The notes below the pieces were generated by a model. It saw nothing but the letters and a program-made list of their open reading frames with translations, was not told the DNA's origin and did not search any database. A stretch of 64,000 nucleotides of DNA from positions 35,359,394 through 35,423,393 of the forward strand of contig OZ038383.1 in assembly GCA_964036045.1 (NCBI GenBank), read 5' to 3'. This document shows, in pieces, positions 1 through 10,940 of this stretch (the first letter of the stretch is position 1; each line of letters opens with the position of its first letter). This DNA comes from Eutreptiella sp. 'Long Island Sound 2002'. Taxonomy: Eukaryota > Euglenozoa > Euglenophyceae > Eutreptiales > Eutreptiaceae. A program made the translations under genes and the position numbers.

Positions 1-561
1 GCCCATGGGCATCACCTTCCACTGGAGAGGTCCAAGTGGGGTGCTCATAGCTGTGCATGCACGGGACTCCTCGGCGAGAGGCATCTGATGATAACCATGT
101 TTCAGGTCAATCACCGTGAAGATCCTCCGCCGGTGTTGTTTTTGCAGCATGTCCTCAATGAGGGGCAGCGTATAGCTGTCATGCTGCGTTTGGGCGTTTA
201 GGCCGCGGTAGTCAACCACGAGCCGCCACTCACCGGCCACCTTCTTGGGGACGACGAAGCACGGGGAGGCCCACTCGGAGTGGCACGGCTCAAGCCAGCC
301 TTTCTCGATGAAATCACGGAGGACCTTCTCCATGGCCTCCTTCCTCTCGCCCTTCAGGGCGAACTCTCGGTGTCGATACACACGGGGGTCCTGCTTCAGT
401 CGTATCTTTGCCTCGCCATACGGTCCACGCACCGGTGGGGGAAACACAGGTTTTCCGCTGAAGAAGGTATCCCCATACTTCTGCTTCAGCCTGGCCCTCA
501 ATGCCTGGATCTTGGGGCAATCTTCGGACTCCGCCTTGGCTTTTCCGGGCACCTGGACACT
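1..561 (-). CDS. pol: Element A: Ty3/Gypsy reverse transcriptase, N-terminal half (open at window edge)
   Basis: The minus-strand frame is open from 561 to base 1, with an in-frame TGA at 562-564. It encodes a Ty3/Gypsy reverse transcriptase start: an acidic linker, then the conserved block with VYRHREFALKGERKEAME, FIEKGWLEPCHSEWASPC, EWRLVVDYRGLN and FTVIDLKHGYHQMPL, the last holding the motif A aspartate. The palm motif C, RNase H and integrase would lie left of the window. The same blocks occur in element C at 33141-33800, so A and C belong to related families. RT copies genomic RNA into cDNA in the particle. No lesion is visible in this part. There is no ATG, as expected for a domain translated as part of a gag-pol polyprotein. 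Confidence 0.85.
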
Positions 562-648
562 TCAGCTTACTTGAGGGGTAGCGACCCCACTCGGTTTCGG
601 CTCAGGTGGTTTTCCCAGGTGGCCCAAAGGGCCATCTCTGGTCTAGCC

Positions 649-1887
649 TCAGAACAGGTCGCCGTAGGTGGGTGGGTTGCCGCCAATTGGCTCGTCCTGG
701 CTGGACATGTGGTCCAGCACCCTCTTTACGAAGGTATTCCCATCATAGGAACCGGAGACAATGGAATCCACTTCCCACCAGGCTTTGTCCTGGCCCTTGC
801 CCTCACGCTGGTTTCCCCAGTCGTGAAAGGGCTGATCCATATACCCCTGAACCAGATCCAACTCCTCTTCAGTGAGGAGGTCCTCCGATTCTCTGATGTC
901 AACAGGGGAGACCGCAAAGCATTGCTGCCATGGCTCCGCTATGATGGGGTTGACACACACGAAGTCCGTGGTGTCGGCCTGTTCAAGGCCCCCATCCACA
1001 TAGTGGAATTCCGTTGGCCATCTCTGGGGTGGCATGGGCTGTCCCTTAGCGTCCTGATAGACACTCTCTCCAGCCGGTAGGACGACGTTGTTTAAGGTCA
1101 TGTTGGTCAATGAGACCACCCAATCCCGGGTGCTTTCCTCCTCGGTGCATCCCATAGGAACAACCGACACTGCCTTGGAGCGGTCCTTGCGAATCTTCGC
1201 TACCGCCCTTGGAATGTCCCATCGGGGGCAATGGATCCACATCAAACCCTGATGCGGACCCCAGTGCTTCTTCCACGCGGAGTCCTGGGCGCTCCAGTAC
1301 TTCTCACAGACCCGAAGATGGGCGGAGGTTCCTGAAGACAACGTATCCAGGGCCAGATCCGAAGCTCCCAGGTCCGCAACCACTCGGCTCGCCACTTCCG
1401 GCATTACGCCGTACTCGTGGTTTGCCCGCCCAGTTGGCTCAGTGCCAAGCGCGGCTACTTCGAGCTGATTGAGTTCCGGGGGGATCCACTGGCACTCCAC
1501 ATGGTGCTCAGGTGACGAAAGCCACGAGAGCTGGTCATCCTGGTACAGGGTCATGGAGGCCTGGGCCGGGAGAACGCCGGAGTCCGTCTCCATCATGTAG
1601 TCGTACCCAACGATCATGTCCCAGTCCATCTCGGCCTCGTAGAAGCGACCTTGCAGGAGGATTTCCTTGCCGAGGTCCGGGCGGCTCAGCTCACGGTGGT
1701 TCACGAACTGCAGCCCAATGGCCGCTTCCTTTGTGCCTCCCACCATGTACTGGCCGTTCGCCACCTTCAGCCTGACAGGCTTCCGACTGTCGGTCAAGCA
1801 CTCTGGCGGAAGTAGGCCAGCCTTGACCAAGCTGACCTGAGCTCCCGTGTCGACCAACACGTCGAAGACCTTCTCCACTTCCCGCAT
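649..1887 (-). CDS. pol: Element A: retroviral-type aspartic protease region
   Basis: The frame encodes about 410 residues. Near the N-terminus is FDVLVDTGAQVSLV, the Asp-Thr-Gly active site of retropepsin-like proteases, followed by RPVRLKVANGQYMVGG and WDMIVGYDYMM, the substrate-flap and hydrophobic-Gly regions. The last 250 residues form a linker to RT in which I recognise no domain. Element C has the same order at 31524-33131. The beginning of this domain (RQLHLKVRALC) lies in another frame at 1888-2309, so a 1-nt indel near 1885-1890 separates the two. The protease cleaves the polyprotein in the particle. In this copy the broken frame makes function doubtful. Confidence 0.75.
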   Translation of the reverse strand: MREVEKVFDVLVDTGAQVSLVKAGLLPPECLTDSRKPVRLKVANGQYMVGGTKEAAIGLQFVNHRELSRPDLGKEILLQGRFYEAEMDWDMIVGYDYMMETDSGVLPAQASMTLYQDDQLSWLSSPEHHVECQWIPPELNQLEVAALGTEPTGRANHEYGVMPEVASRVVADLGASDLALDTLSSGTSAHLRVCEKYWSAQDSAWKKHWGPHQGLMWIHCPRWDIPRAVAKIRKDRSKAVSVVPMGCTEEESTRDWVVSLTNMTLNNVVLPAGESVYQDAKGQPMPPQRWPTEFHYVDGGLEQADTTDFVCVNPIIAEPWQQCFAVSPVDIRESEDLLTEEELDLVQGYMDQPFHDWGNQREGKGQDKAWWEVDSIVSGSYDGNTFVKRVLDHMSSQDEPIGGNPPTYGDLF

Positions 1888-2309
1888 AAGGCACGGACCT
1901 TAAGGTGCAACTGCCGCTCACGCCCAACACGGCACACGGCGTGCAAGCTCAGGATCTCCGGCCGTTCCAGAAGCTCAACAAGCGACTGGTGCAGGTCGTG
2001 GACAATGGGCTCAGGCTGCCCATCTGCAGCATCCAGCTGCGGTCTGGGTGATCCTCCGATACTCTGGGATAGATCTTGAAGCACATGCAATACATTCTTG
2101 GTCGCGAAGGATGGACGGGTGCAAGGGTTCGTGCCTTCACTTGCCCTCACCCCGCCACCGCGAATGTCTTTCGTTTTGGGTGCCGGACCGGGCCTTCCAC
2201 CCGCGAAAATCCCTTTGTGCTCACTGTCTCCCGACTGGGATGGTGTGGCGCTTCCCACGACACCATCCTGCGACCGCCCTAGCTGGGGCCCTTGGCTGCA
2301 GGGGCTCCA
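1888..2309 (-). pseudogene. Element A: gag-protease linker, frame broken
   Basis: This stretch is in the same minus-strand frame as gag (2373-4979) but is cut from it by two in-frame TAG codons, at 2373-2375 and 2310-2312. It encodes a basic low-complexity linker and then PEILSLHAVCRVGRERQLHLKV, the segment that directly precedes the DTG motif in the homologous element C. The frame is lost near 1887, where the DTG-bearing frame takes over. The simplest reading is one ancestral gag-protease frame with two nonsense codons and one indel. Confidence 0.55.
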
Positions 2310-2372
2310 CTAAGGGGCGTCAGTTGTGGTAGTAGGGGTACTCTCTTCCGCATCAACCTCGTTGACAACCTT

Positions 2373-4979
2373 CTACTTTCCCCCTTTCTTACCCTTCCTG
2401 TCCTTGTCCTTGTTCTTGTCGTTCTCTTTGTTCTCCTTGTTCTTGTCGTCCGACCTGGGGATCCAGTTCCTCTTGATCTCCTGGATCTCCTTGGCCAACT
2501 CGGTCCCCACCAACATCAGCTTGGAGAGCTCGTCCTTGGTGACCTCCACCTTCGTCTCCCGGATGCCCGCAGGTGCACGCTTCTTCGACCCGTGCACCTT
2601 CTTGTAAGCCTCGGTGTCGGCCTTGTGGATGGGGCATGTTCGGTGGTCATGGTTGAACCCTTTGTTCCTTCCATAGCACACGAAACAGTCCTGAGGGTGA
2701 GCTCGTACGAACTCCGCAAAGGACAGCGGATGGTCGCCAATGCGGCGGGGGTCCTTCTTCTCCTTCTTCCTCCAACCCTTCTGCAGGGGCTTCCAGCTTC
2801 CCCGGTTGCTCCCCATGTTCAGGTCGTTGGCCACGAAGGCACAAACGGCCACCTCGGCGGGCTCATCGTCGTCGTCATCGTTGTCGAGAGCCTCATCGCC
2901 ATCGGCTCCCGCTGCGTTCATGGCAGCTTCCCCACCAGACCCCTCGCCAATGTAGTTGACGTCACCGTCGCCGGGCCTCAACCTGCGGGTGTGGTGGAGG
3001 TTCCGGTACTCCTTGAGTACCTCCTCTCCAACCCACTCCAGGATCTCGTCGCAACTCATCCGCGCCGGGATGGCCTGCAGACGGATGGTCTGGCCGCTCA
3101 CGTCACACTCATCAAGGCGCCACATCGCGGTCTTCTCGCGATCGCCCGTGACGGTGATGAGGAGGGCGTTCCGCAGGGAGTGCCGTTTGACATCTCGGGC
3201 CACGTTTTTCCTTGTCCAAGCCACCACGTTCGTGTGATACTCCTTGGGGAGCATCATCTTGACCGTCTGGTTGGACTTCGCCCTCTTGGCTTCCTCCTCG
3301 GTGAATCTCTTGATCCATGCTTCCAGCAGCATGGAGAGCAGGCGGGCCTGCTCGTCACCCTCATTCCAATCCTCCACGTTGCGGCGGAAGAGGGTGTATT
3401 GCCCCCGGAAGTCCCGCCAATCTCGTAGGCGGATCTCCCGACCATCATGCTGAAGCTTGATGGCCTTCCAGCGCTTGGAAGCCACCTGCGGAGCGTCCAC
3501 CCGCTCCTGCTCGTTGAGCCACTTCTTGGCTTCCTTGAGGGTCTTGATTTTCCCCTCCTTGGTCGCCATGAAGTATAGCTCTTGGAGCACCTCCGGCAGG
3601 CGGTACCTGAACCGTTTGAAGACATATCTCTCCGCATCTGCGGGATCCATGTCTTCAGTGACGGTCATCCCCCAATCGTCCAGCTTCTCCAAGAAGCGGG
3701 CGAGGTTGAGGGGGTTGCCATCGTACGTGGGGGGCTTGATGTCCTTCAGGTCTTCCCACACGGCGGCATCTGCGGCCTTAGAGACCATGAACGCCGGCCG
3801 CGAGGTCGACCGAGGTTCCCATCGGTGTCCCCCACGTACTCCCACGGCCGCCACTTCCATCTCCTCCACGGTATCCGTGTGGCTACGCCGTGGTTCCTCC
3901 ATGTACGCTGAACCAAGATGTTCACGCCGTACTCCTTCCATGTATGCCTCCTCATCACGGCGCCGGCGGCTGCTTTCAGCAGCCTCCCGTCGTACCCCAC
4001 GCGGCGGGGTAATGTCAAACTCCTCCAGGTCTTCCTCGCCTCTGCCGACATCCCACTCCACGTTGCCTCCGGGGACCTCATCCCTGAGTCCACCATAACG
4101 CCCGCCAGCCATTGGGATTGGCTCCTGGGCTGGTGCGGGGCGTCGGGGGCGTACCGGTGTCCGCGGTGGAGCACGGCGGTTGTGGTACTCCGCACTGAGC
4201 CACTCATCACGCCACTCCTCACTGCCACTGCCGGGCGGCACGCCCTCGTTGCGGCGGCCCGCGCTGTGGTGAGAGGGGGCGCTGAGAGAGGGGGCACTGG
4301 TGCTGGGGCGACCCCTGGGGGCTCCGCCGGGGGCGTGGGCTCTGCCTGGACCTCGTCCAGGTCCCCAGCCGTTGTCCGACGAGCCAGACTCCAGAGGTGG
4401 GTGGTCGCTGCCGACGCTCCCACGGCCTTCCAGCTCGTCCAACCTCTGCTGCAGGCCGTTGATGACCTTGTTCAGCAGCCTGGTCTCGCCCCTGGCGATG
4501 TCCAGCTCCCTCTGGGCGGCGGTGGCGACCCTGGCGATCTTGACCATCTCCGTCTTGGCGATGTCCAGCTCCTTCTGTGCGCCCGCGGCGACCCTGGCGA
4601 TGCGGATCATCTCGCCCTTGCCCGTGTCTACCTCGTGCTCGAGGGACTGGACCCTCCTGCGGAGGTGGACAATCCGCCGCCAGGTGGCATCTGGGTCACC
4701 GTTCCCTGGTGGGGCGTCAGGGTCCCCAGGGGGTCCTCCAGGAGGGCCTCCGCCAGGTCCGCCCGGTCCAGGGGGTCCTCCCCCTCCCGGAGGTCCGCCT
4801 CTGCGGGGTCCACTTGGTGGGCGTCCTCCAGGGGGTCCTGATGGTCCTCCGCCAGGGGGTCCCGGTGGGTCTCCGCCGGGTCGCCTCGGTGGGTCCGAGG
4901 ATGGGGGCTTCTCCGTGTAACCGAAGTCCATGTCTTCCTCCTCGTCCAGGTCGCCCCACCTAAGCAATCGGTGTCGCAC
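2373..4979 (-). CDS. gag: Element A: gag (coiled coil, capsid, zinc knuckle)
   Basis: This is a long minus-strand frame (868 codons as drawn). In order: a Pro/Gly-rich N-terminal stretch; a heptad-like helical segment with three repeats of the type ARVAxxAQKELDIAKTEM (about residues 110-170); an Arg/Pro/Ser-rich linker; a capsid-like domain beginning WEDLKDIKPPTYDGNP and including KRFRYRLPEVLQELYF; an acidic run; and a zinc-knuckle-like CFVCYGRNKGFNHDHRTC before a Lys/Asn/Asp-rich tail. The capsid block matches element C at 29950-30480. Gag forms the particle and binds RNA through the knuckle. The start is uncertain: upstream coding continues in another frame (4980-5905), so the true protein was probably longer. 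It ends at TAG 2373-2375. Confidence 0.75.
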   Translation of the reverse strand: MRHRLLRWGDLDEEEDMDFGYTEKPPSSDPPRRPGGDPPGPPGGGPSGPPGGRPPSGPRRGGPPGGGGPPGPGGPGGGPPGGPPGDPDAPPGNGDPDATWRRIVHLRRRVQSLEHEVDTGKGEMIRIARVAAGAQKELDIAKTEMVKIARVATAAQRELDIARGETRLLNKVINGLQQRLDELEGRGSVGSDHPPLESGSSDNGWGPGRGPGRAHAPGGAPRGRPSTSAPSLSAPSHHSAGRRNEGVPPGSGSEEWRDEWLSAEYHNRRAPPRTPVRPRRPAPAQEPIPMAGGRYGGLRDEVPGGNVEWDVGRGEEDLEEFDITPPRGVRREAAESSRRRRDEEAYMEGVRREHLGSAYMEEPRRSHTDTVEEMEVAAVGVRGGHRWEPRSTSRPAFMVSKAADAAVWEDLKDIKPPTYDGNPLNLARFLEKLDDWGMTVTEDMDPADAERYVFKRFRYRLPEVLQELYFMATKEGKIKTLKEAKKWLNEQERVDAPQVASKRWKAIKLQHDGREIRLRDWRDFRGQYTLFRRNVEDWNEGDEQARLLSMLLEAWIKRFTEEEAKRAKSNQTVKMMLPKEYHTNVVAWTRKNVARDVKRHSLRNALLITVTGDREKTAMWRLDECDVSGQTIRLQAIPARMSCDEILEWVGEEVLKEYRNLHHTRRLRPGDGDVNYIGEGSGGEAAMNAAGADGDEALDNDDDDDEPAEVAVCAFVANDLNMGSNRGSWKPLQKGWRKKEKKDPRRIGDHPLSFAEFVRAHPQDCFVCYGRNKGFNHDHRTCPIHKADTEAYKKVHGSKKRAPAGIRETKVEVTKDELSKLMLVGTELAKEIQEIKRNWIPRSDDKNKENKENDKNKDKDRKGKKGGK

Positions 4980-5905
4980 TCGGCCGATCCCGAGCTCCGG
5001 GAGGGAGGAGGGAGATCCTCACTCTCACCCTCCGGCTCCATGGGGACCTCTCCGCCTCCTCCGCCAGCCACTCCTCGCCAATGTCCGCGGCCTCGTCCAT
5101 CCCCGTCGCTGGCGGTGAAGAAGGGGTCGGGGTCGTGGGGGTGTCCGCCCGCTGGCCTCCGTGACCTCTCGGCGGTCTTCCCCTTACCCTTCCTCCGTCG
5201 GTAGGCGGTGGGGCCACTGTCCCCACTGCTGCCCGTGTCGACCTCCTCCAGATCCAACGTCATCTTGGAGGAGGCGTCCCCTTCGAAGAGCTTTCGAAGG
5301 GTCTCCACTCGGGATCCTCCCGGGGGAGTCTCGCGGCGGAGCTTGGCCTCCGCCTCCTCCATTGCGGCGGCCGTGGCTGCGGCAGCTCGCCTTTCGGCCT
5401 CCTCCCGGGAAAGAGCAGCCTCGGCTTCCCGGGCCTGCTGCAGCCGAGCCTTCTCCGCTTCGAACGCCGCCAGCTCCGCCTCCGTCTTGGCCCTCTCCTC
5501 AGCGACCTTCCGTCGCGCGGCCTCGATGGCGTCCTTCCTGGCGGCGTCCGCTTGGGCCTTGGCCGTTGCCTTGTCGTGGGCCCTTTCCTCCGCCTCCTTT
5601 CTTGCCCTCTCCTGGGCAACCGCCTCTTCCAGCGCTTTCACCTCGGCCTCCTTGCAGGCAATGGCCTCCTGGGCTAGGCGGGCTTCCTGGGCGGCTGCCG
5701 CCACCTCACCCCTGACCCGGGCAGTCGCTGCCTCCTGGGCGTCTGCGGCCGTTAGTCCGGCCGCAATGGCTGCCACGGTCGAGGCGTGGAAGGCCATGCC
5801 TCTGCCCCAATCTGTGGCCTCCTCCTGGGCGATGCCGACGGCGCCCTCCACGGCAGCGTTCTGCTGCGTGGCCCGTTGCCGGGCAACGCGAAGGTTGCAG
5901 GGCAC
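4980..5905 (-). pseudogene. Element A: Ala/Glu/Lys-rich coiled-coil part of gag, shifted frame
   Basis: The middle of an open minus-strand frame (4628-6211) encodes an almost uninterrupted Ala/Glu/Lys/Arg helix, for example EEAVAQERARKEAEERAHDK and FEAEKARLQQAREAEAALSR, which should form a long coiled coil. It then has a Gly/Asp-rich acidic region that runs into the start of the 2373-4979 gag frame near 4970-4990. Upstream it joins the 5890-6678 frame near 5900. Three successive frames carrying parts of one plausible protein imply two indels in an ancestral gag of more than 1,300 codons. An assembly role is inference. The frames left and right of each junction are composition-rich, so exact junctions are uncertain. 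Confidence 0.5.
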
Positions 5906-6678
5906 CCACAGGCGCGCTCGCAGGCGCGGGCCACCTCCCTTTGGTCGGGAGCGACGCTGCTGCTGGAGCTGGCCTGGTCGGCCGGCATCCTCCCGCGGTG
6001 AACCGACCCCACGTCGCTGCTGGGGCCTGACTTTCTCAGGTGCAGCGGACGGGGCTTGGCCTTGGCCTGCCTGGCGACTTCGAGGAAGTCGGCAAAGATC
6101 GTGTGGCCGAGGTGGTGACCGCCACTGGCCCGTTGGGAGCTGGGGGCTGAGGTTCCGCCCTTGGCGGCTTGGACGGCTTCGGCGGCCAGGGATTCCTGGT
6201 ACTCCCGCCACTTCTCGTCCCGCTTCTTGTCCCCGGCGGATGGCTTCTTCTTACCCGGGGATGCGCTGCTGTTGCTACCCTGCAGCTTGCGCTCGTTCCC
6301 CGGTTCCGGGAACTTCTTCTCGATCATGTCCCACATGGAGACGTTGATCGTGGCGCCCGACGGGTACTCGTTGGGGTTCTCGTCCTCCTCAATCTCGTCG
6401 GGGCGCAGCCCTTCGCCGGGTCTGTCTGGGCGGGTCCAGACCCTCCAGCGCTTGTGGCGGAAGCGGTAGGCATACCCTTCCACCCGCAGCCAGTCTTCCA
6501 CTGCCTGCAGGCGGTCGTCGCCCATATCCTCGCGGAGCTCGAAGCTCCCGGGCATGCCGCCTTGGCACTGGGGATTGCTGTGGCGGTAGTGCTGCCCCCA
6601 CACCAACCCACGCAGCAGGCGCACCGCATGGGGGTGGGGCAGCGGCCACGTCTTGCCCGCCTCCTGCCAATTCACCAT
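5890..6678 (-). CDS. Element A: N-terminal gag-like ORF
   Basis: I start this at the ATG at 6678 (MVNWQEAGKTWPLPHPHAVR), although the open frame extends up to 7032 without an earlier ATG that looks natural. The protein begins with a compact domain of about 120 residues rich in Trp, Arg and Asp, including WGQHYRHSNPQCQGGMPGSF and LQAVEDWLRVEGYAYRFRHK, then an acidic/basic linker with MWDMIEKKFPEPG and KKRDEKWREYQESLA. I do not recognise the N-terminal domain. Its place, upstream of the coiled coil and capsid on the same strand, argues that it is the N-terminus of gag or a separate first ORF of the same element. Coding signal fades near 5900, where the coiled-coil frame takes over. Confidence 0.5.
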
Positions 6679-7804
6679 CGTTCCCCTCGATGGACTAGTC
6701 CTGGGGGTGGCTGTTGAGGTGGGTGATGTAGCTGGGAGTGCAGCCGGTGCTGGTCGGCCGAAGGAACTCGCTGATGTCGGAGTTCCGGTCGCTACACCTC
6801 CTTCACGGACTCGGCGCTGTTGCTGGGCGGCGCTGCGAAGCCCGTGGTACTCGGGCTTCAGGTGGTCCCGAGTGGCAAGCGAGGGATGGGTAACCCCGCT
6901 GCGGTGAAACGCTTTTGACGCGTTCCCGTGGGGAACCTGGCCACGGGACGCTGCGGTGGACACGCACAAGCAAGCGGGCAGGCAAAGCACTGCGCTCACA
7001 GAGGGGTTTTTCACGCTCGTGTCATGTGACAAAGCGTTTCAGGATCCTTGCCACTCTGAAACAAGGGAACAAAAGTATGTACAGCAACACATCAGGATAT
7101 GTACACATGGGGTTAAGACTGGACTGGGGTAAGGGCATCACAAGACAATAGACACTCAGTCCCTACTCATGTCCCGATCCCAGGTCCGACCCTCTCAGTG
7201 GCTGGCAGGGGCAGGGGCTCAAACACAACCCATGCCCTCCTCAGTCCGGACCCTGAAACCCTGCCAATAGGGGAGGGTGTCCCGCCCAGCCACAGGCGAG
7301 GTCCTGGGAACCAGAGAGGTCCAAGGCCAATCGACAGTGGCTCCCCATGCTCCCTTAAAGGCAGGTCCCAACTCCCCTCTGAGTCGGAGATGAGGCCCCT
7401 CCATTATCCCCTAGGAGTTGGTAGCTGAAAATGGGCTGTTTCAGCCCAAACTAATGTTAGCTCCGAAATCTCCAAAATTGACCCCTCGTTCGGACCCGCC
7501 AGAGGTAGGGACGAGGCAACTGACCCTATGCCCTTCGCGTACAACCCTTCTGGAGACTTCACCCAACCTGGTTCCCTCTGAGGTCCCGGCATCAGGGCAC
7601 CACGGGTTCATCAAGTGGGGTCATGATGCCAAAATCACCAAATTTGGCGTCATTCTCACGGGTGATTCGCCAGGCCAGGGCAAGGCCAATGGCTCACAGG
7701 ATAGGACGCAGGACCTGAGACCTATATCTGAGTGCACAACTTGAACTCAGGTCCAGACGTTTCATGGGCAGAGAGATATGGGGCCGCCAATTGACCACAC
7801 GGGG
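6679..7804 (-). other. Element A leader and probable LTR portion, non-coding
   Basis: I find no protein or RNA gene here. Read on the minus strand it lies directly upstream of A's first ORF. Its right edge is the target duplication of element B, so the sequence continued at 19150 before B inserted. The related elements C and G have LTRs of about 2.5 kb, so 7050-7804 plus part of 19150-20600 could be A's interrupted 5' LTR. I could not locate a clear primer-binding site to fix the boundary. Confidence 0.35.
7800..7804. repeat. Target site duplication of element B, left copy (CGGGG)
   Basis: CGGGG lies directly outside the left LTR edge and is repeated at 19145-19149 directly outside the right LTR edge. 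Five base pairs is the usual duplication length for Ty3/Gypsy integrases. Confidence 0.85.
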
Positions 7805-8591
7805 AGAAAGGTTTATAGTGGTTTCAGCACTGTGTTTTTGTCTCTCCTGCTGCTTGCTGTTGGTGTAGGGTTTCCTGCTGCTTGTTTTGGAAGATGAAAA
7901 CCTTTTGTTTGCAGAAATAGAGTCAATCCAGGATAATTCAAGCCAATAGTATGCAAGGAGAAGAGAATCAGGATCAAAGCATGAAGGGCTGCAGTGTAAA
8001 CAGTGAAAGATGATTGGATATTCACAGAAACTGCAACTCAGGTCAAATCGGAATGCATATTCACAAAGATAGCTGAAATGTTTTTGGAAAAGAGTTGGAA
8101 AACTGCCCCATGGTCACTCTATCACCATAGTGCCATCTCAGGAGATGTGCACTCTTTGTTTTGGGTCCCATATGTGCTGAGGTGGCAGGGCATGTGGCGA
8201 TGAGGTCACTGCCATGTCACATTGGATCTTCCTACTTAGCTAGGCTGACCAGGAGTGGAACCCAGGACCTCTCAAAAAGAGGTGCCCAGCCCCCTAGGGT
8301 GCATACCACTAGGATAGCTAAGAATTCATGGAAAAACATAGATAAATTCATAGGCTCTGCCTTGGTTATGTCAGTTCTCAGTCAACTCAGGAAAAGATGA
8401 TTTGCCTCACATTGAAAGGGGATTAAGGGGTCCACTCCATATCCTGATTGGGTGTTTGGTTCCATAGGTCAAAATGTGTTATCACCAGTTTTGGTGGGGC
8501 CAATACTAAGAGAGAAATGCCTGGATGCTCAGGGCATCTCTAATACAACTAGAGTATGCCTCAAAGCATTGGAAAAGCACTTTTTCTTACT
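7805..8591 (-). repeat. Element B 3' LTR
   Basis: 787 bp, the same length as the copy at 18358-19144 and almost identical, with scattered single-base differences (for example in the segments near 7930, 8060 and 8120). On the sense strand it begins AGTAAGAAAAAG and ends near AAACCTTTCT. The short terminal inverted pair is therefore AG/CT. Confidence 0.9.
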
Positions 8592-8599
8592 CCCCCCTT
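8592..8599 (-). promoter_or_regulatory. Element B polypurine tract
   Basis: On the sense strand the sequence directly before the 3' LTR is AAGGGGGG, a polypurine tract of the kind that primes plus-strand DNA synthesis. Its position fixes the inner edge of the 3' LTR at 8591. Confidence 0.75.
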
Positions 8600-10940
8600 G
8601 TGCTGTGGTGGCCACCACTGTCGCATTTTAGGAAAAAGGGATTTTTTCTTGGCCTTTCCTTGGTTTCAACATCTACTTTAAAATACCTATAGTTTCCCTC
8701 ACACAGAAAAATGGGCGCTCACCATGGCTGGCGCTCTTTTGCTGCTCTGTTTGTAACATTTCCTACAGAAGACTCAGCGCTCATGGCGCTGCCGGGGCTC
8801 CTGTGGCTTGGTTGGGTTAGTTTGGGAGCATGCCAAAACATGTGCATGTGCATCCCTCCCTCCAAGACGCAGCGCGACACAAACCCAACGCAAGACACAT
8901 TATACACACTCGCATGGGTTCTCGTAAACCTGCTGGCGACCTGTGACCTGTCTTAGGGCGAAGGGAGTCGTCAAAAAAATTAAATTGCCCCTTGGTGGGG
9001 TCTTGGTTCTGCTCAGTCCTTCCAGGCACCTGCGTTTCGGCCCGAACATGGCCTACTCAGCGAGGCTGCGCGTGGGTATCTGCAGAGGCAGGAATGGGAG
9101 AATTATGGACGAATCCACGCAAAAACGAAGCAACGACACCAAAATCCGTCAAATGACGGCCTAGCATTTTTCTGAAACAACACACCTGAGCAGAATCCAA
9201 TTGTGCATCAGAAGCACATTTTTATAAAAATTATAGTCATCTCTGGATTTTTTAAATCCAGAAATTCATACGCATAAAAAGGCGGCGCGCAGGAGCGGCT
9301 CCTAGCGAAGCGCCGAAAAAATTGAGAAATAATGGAATTATAAACGTATGTATCACGTAGTCTTGAAAATGACGAGACACACATTAATAAATAAACATAC
9401 AGATTCCACCTACACTAATAGAAGTATCACCAATTCAAGAATTCGAAAATGAACGAAAAAGACTTCAATGAATCAGGTATAAACTACAGGTATGCTCGTC
9501 TCGTATGCCGCATACACATTGCTCGTCTCGTGTCTCCGTGAACGAGTCTTGTAGCAGCGCTAACAACGATAGGACGCGATAGAGGGATTGATTAGAAAGA
9601 TTGCAGATGATTAGCGGTCAGATCAGGGGGATTAGACATACACACAAGTGCATAGCAACATTCTTCGCGTGCGCCCCTCACTTGCTCTCTCTCTCCAGCG
9701 GTAGGTAAGGTGAGTAAGCCCAGGCGGGGCCACCCCCTGGTGGAGTTCGTCATTGAGGTTGAGATGGGCAGGTTTGCCCACGCTACAAGTGCATGCTCGC
9801 GCATTCACACACGCATTAAAGGGTAGGCCACGCGAAGTGCGCACGATAAACCTTGTTTAGGCTACCCAGGGGCTCCTCGGTACGTTCTTTCAGAGAACCT
9901 GAGGAGTCCCTGAAAGCTTGCTTGCTTGACAGGGGTAGCTGATTCGTCAGCGTGTTTGCCGACACTGTATTATAGGTCACACTGAGAACCGTATAATACG
10001 GGGAGTGTGGCTTGGTTCCTCCGTCGCAAACGCCTGTTCATTTGCCTTGGCTTTACAGGTGGGCAGGTAGGGTGAGTGGTTCAGCAGCATACCATTTTTT
10101 TCATGCCCTGCTAAACAAGGGCGCAGATCACACAAACAAGTAACTCCCCTCTGCCTGTGGCAGAGCAGGGAGTACGACTTCATCGACATCTGCGCCGTGC
10201 ACGCAAGAGCACCTCTTCCCTCCAAGCCCTAGCAGGGGAAACGCGTTGTGGCGTCCCCTGTTAGGCCACAGTTGCTTAGCAGAGCTGTGTTCTCTTGTCA
10301 TTTCACAGGAGGGTCGTTAGGACCCACGAGACCTTTGCCTTCGCAACGCCCAGTAGAGTGTGCGTGTAGGAGTGGTAGTCCTGAGTGGGGGCTTGAGCCA
10401 GTTGCCCAAGTGCTCGCCCACCAGGATGGTGCCACTGTAGGGTGTGTAGGACCTGTAGTGCGTGTGTCACTGTCCCACCCGTTTCCTGCAATTTTAGCAG
10501 GGTTGGTGGGCTGTGGCAGTGGTTAGGTCAGTGTTTTGGCCACTTAGCAAAACGGCGTTTTCAAGCCTTCATAGCTTTTGGCCACCCCTCCCTGTAGTAG
10601 ACAGATAGGTAGGGAAAACAATACCTGGATTAGTACGCTGGGTATTCCCCAAAGGTTTTGCGCCAGCACAGAAATTGGGCGCTTAGGGGAGGGGAGACCC
10701 GGGGCGTACCCCGTGGCATCAATAAGCCAACCCTCCAGGTTTAGCAACCGTGCAGACTTGGGTATAATTAGGACACCACTTCTGCGGCTTGCTCTCAGGA
10801 CCTTAGGAATAGCACACTCACACATACACTTTGGCAGGTAAGGGTAAGGTTCAGTCCCTAGCTTTAGTCTTGGAGGCAAGCGTCTCAGCGAGCCTCAGCA
10901 ACTCACCAAGGTTGTTCTGGGACAAGTAGTCTACCAGAAC
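8600..10940 (-). other. Element B: 2.35-kb non-coding tract between pol and 3' LTR
   Basis: I see no ORF longer than about 110 codons and no recognisable domain on either strand. The left half is AT-rich with simple A/T stretches (9220-9480). The right half is mixed. It is unusually long for a Gypsy 3' untranslated region. It could hold a decayed extra ORF, regulatory sequence, or an unrecognised old insertion. Confidence 0.6.

Noticed and set aside
2292-3428. 378-codon plus-strand ORF opposite gag
   Set aside because: Val/Leu-rich antisense shadow of a Lys/Asp/Glu-rich coding region.
3918-4841. Plus-strand ORFs over element A's gag
   Set aside because: They are shadows of the gag frame, with no domain and Ser/Arg/Pro-biased composition.
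5208-6347. 379-codon plus-strand ORF (Ala/Ser-rich)
   Set aside because: Antisense of the Ala/Glu/Lys coiled coil; such helices give open antisense frames.
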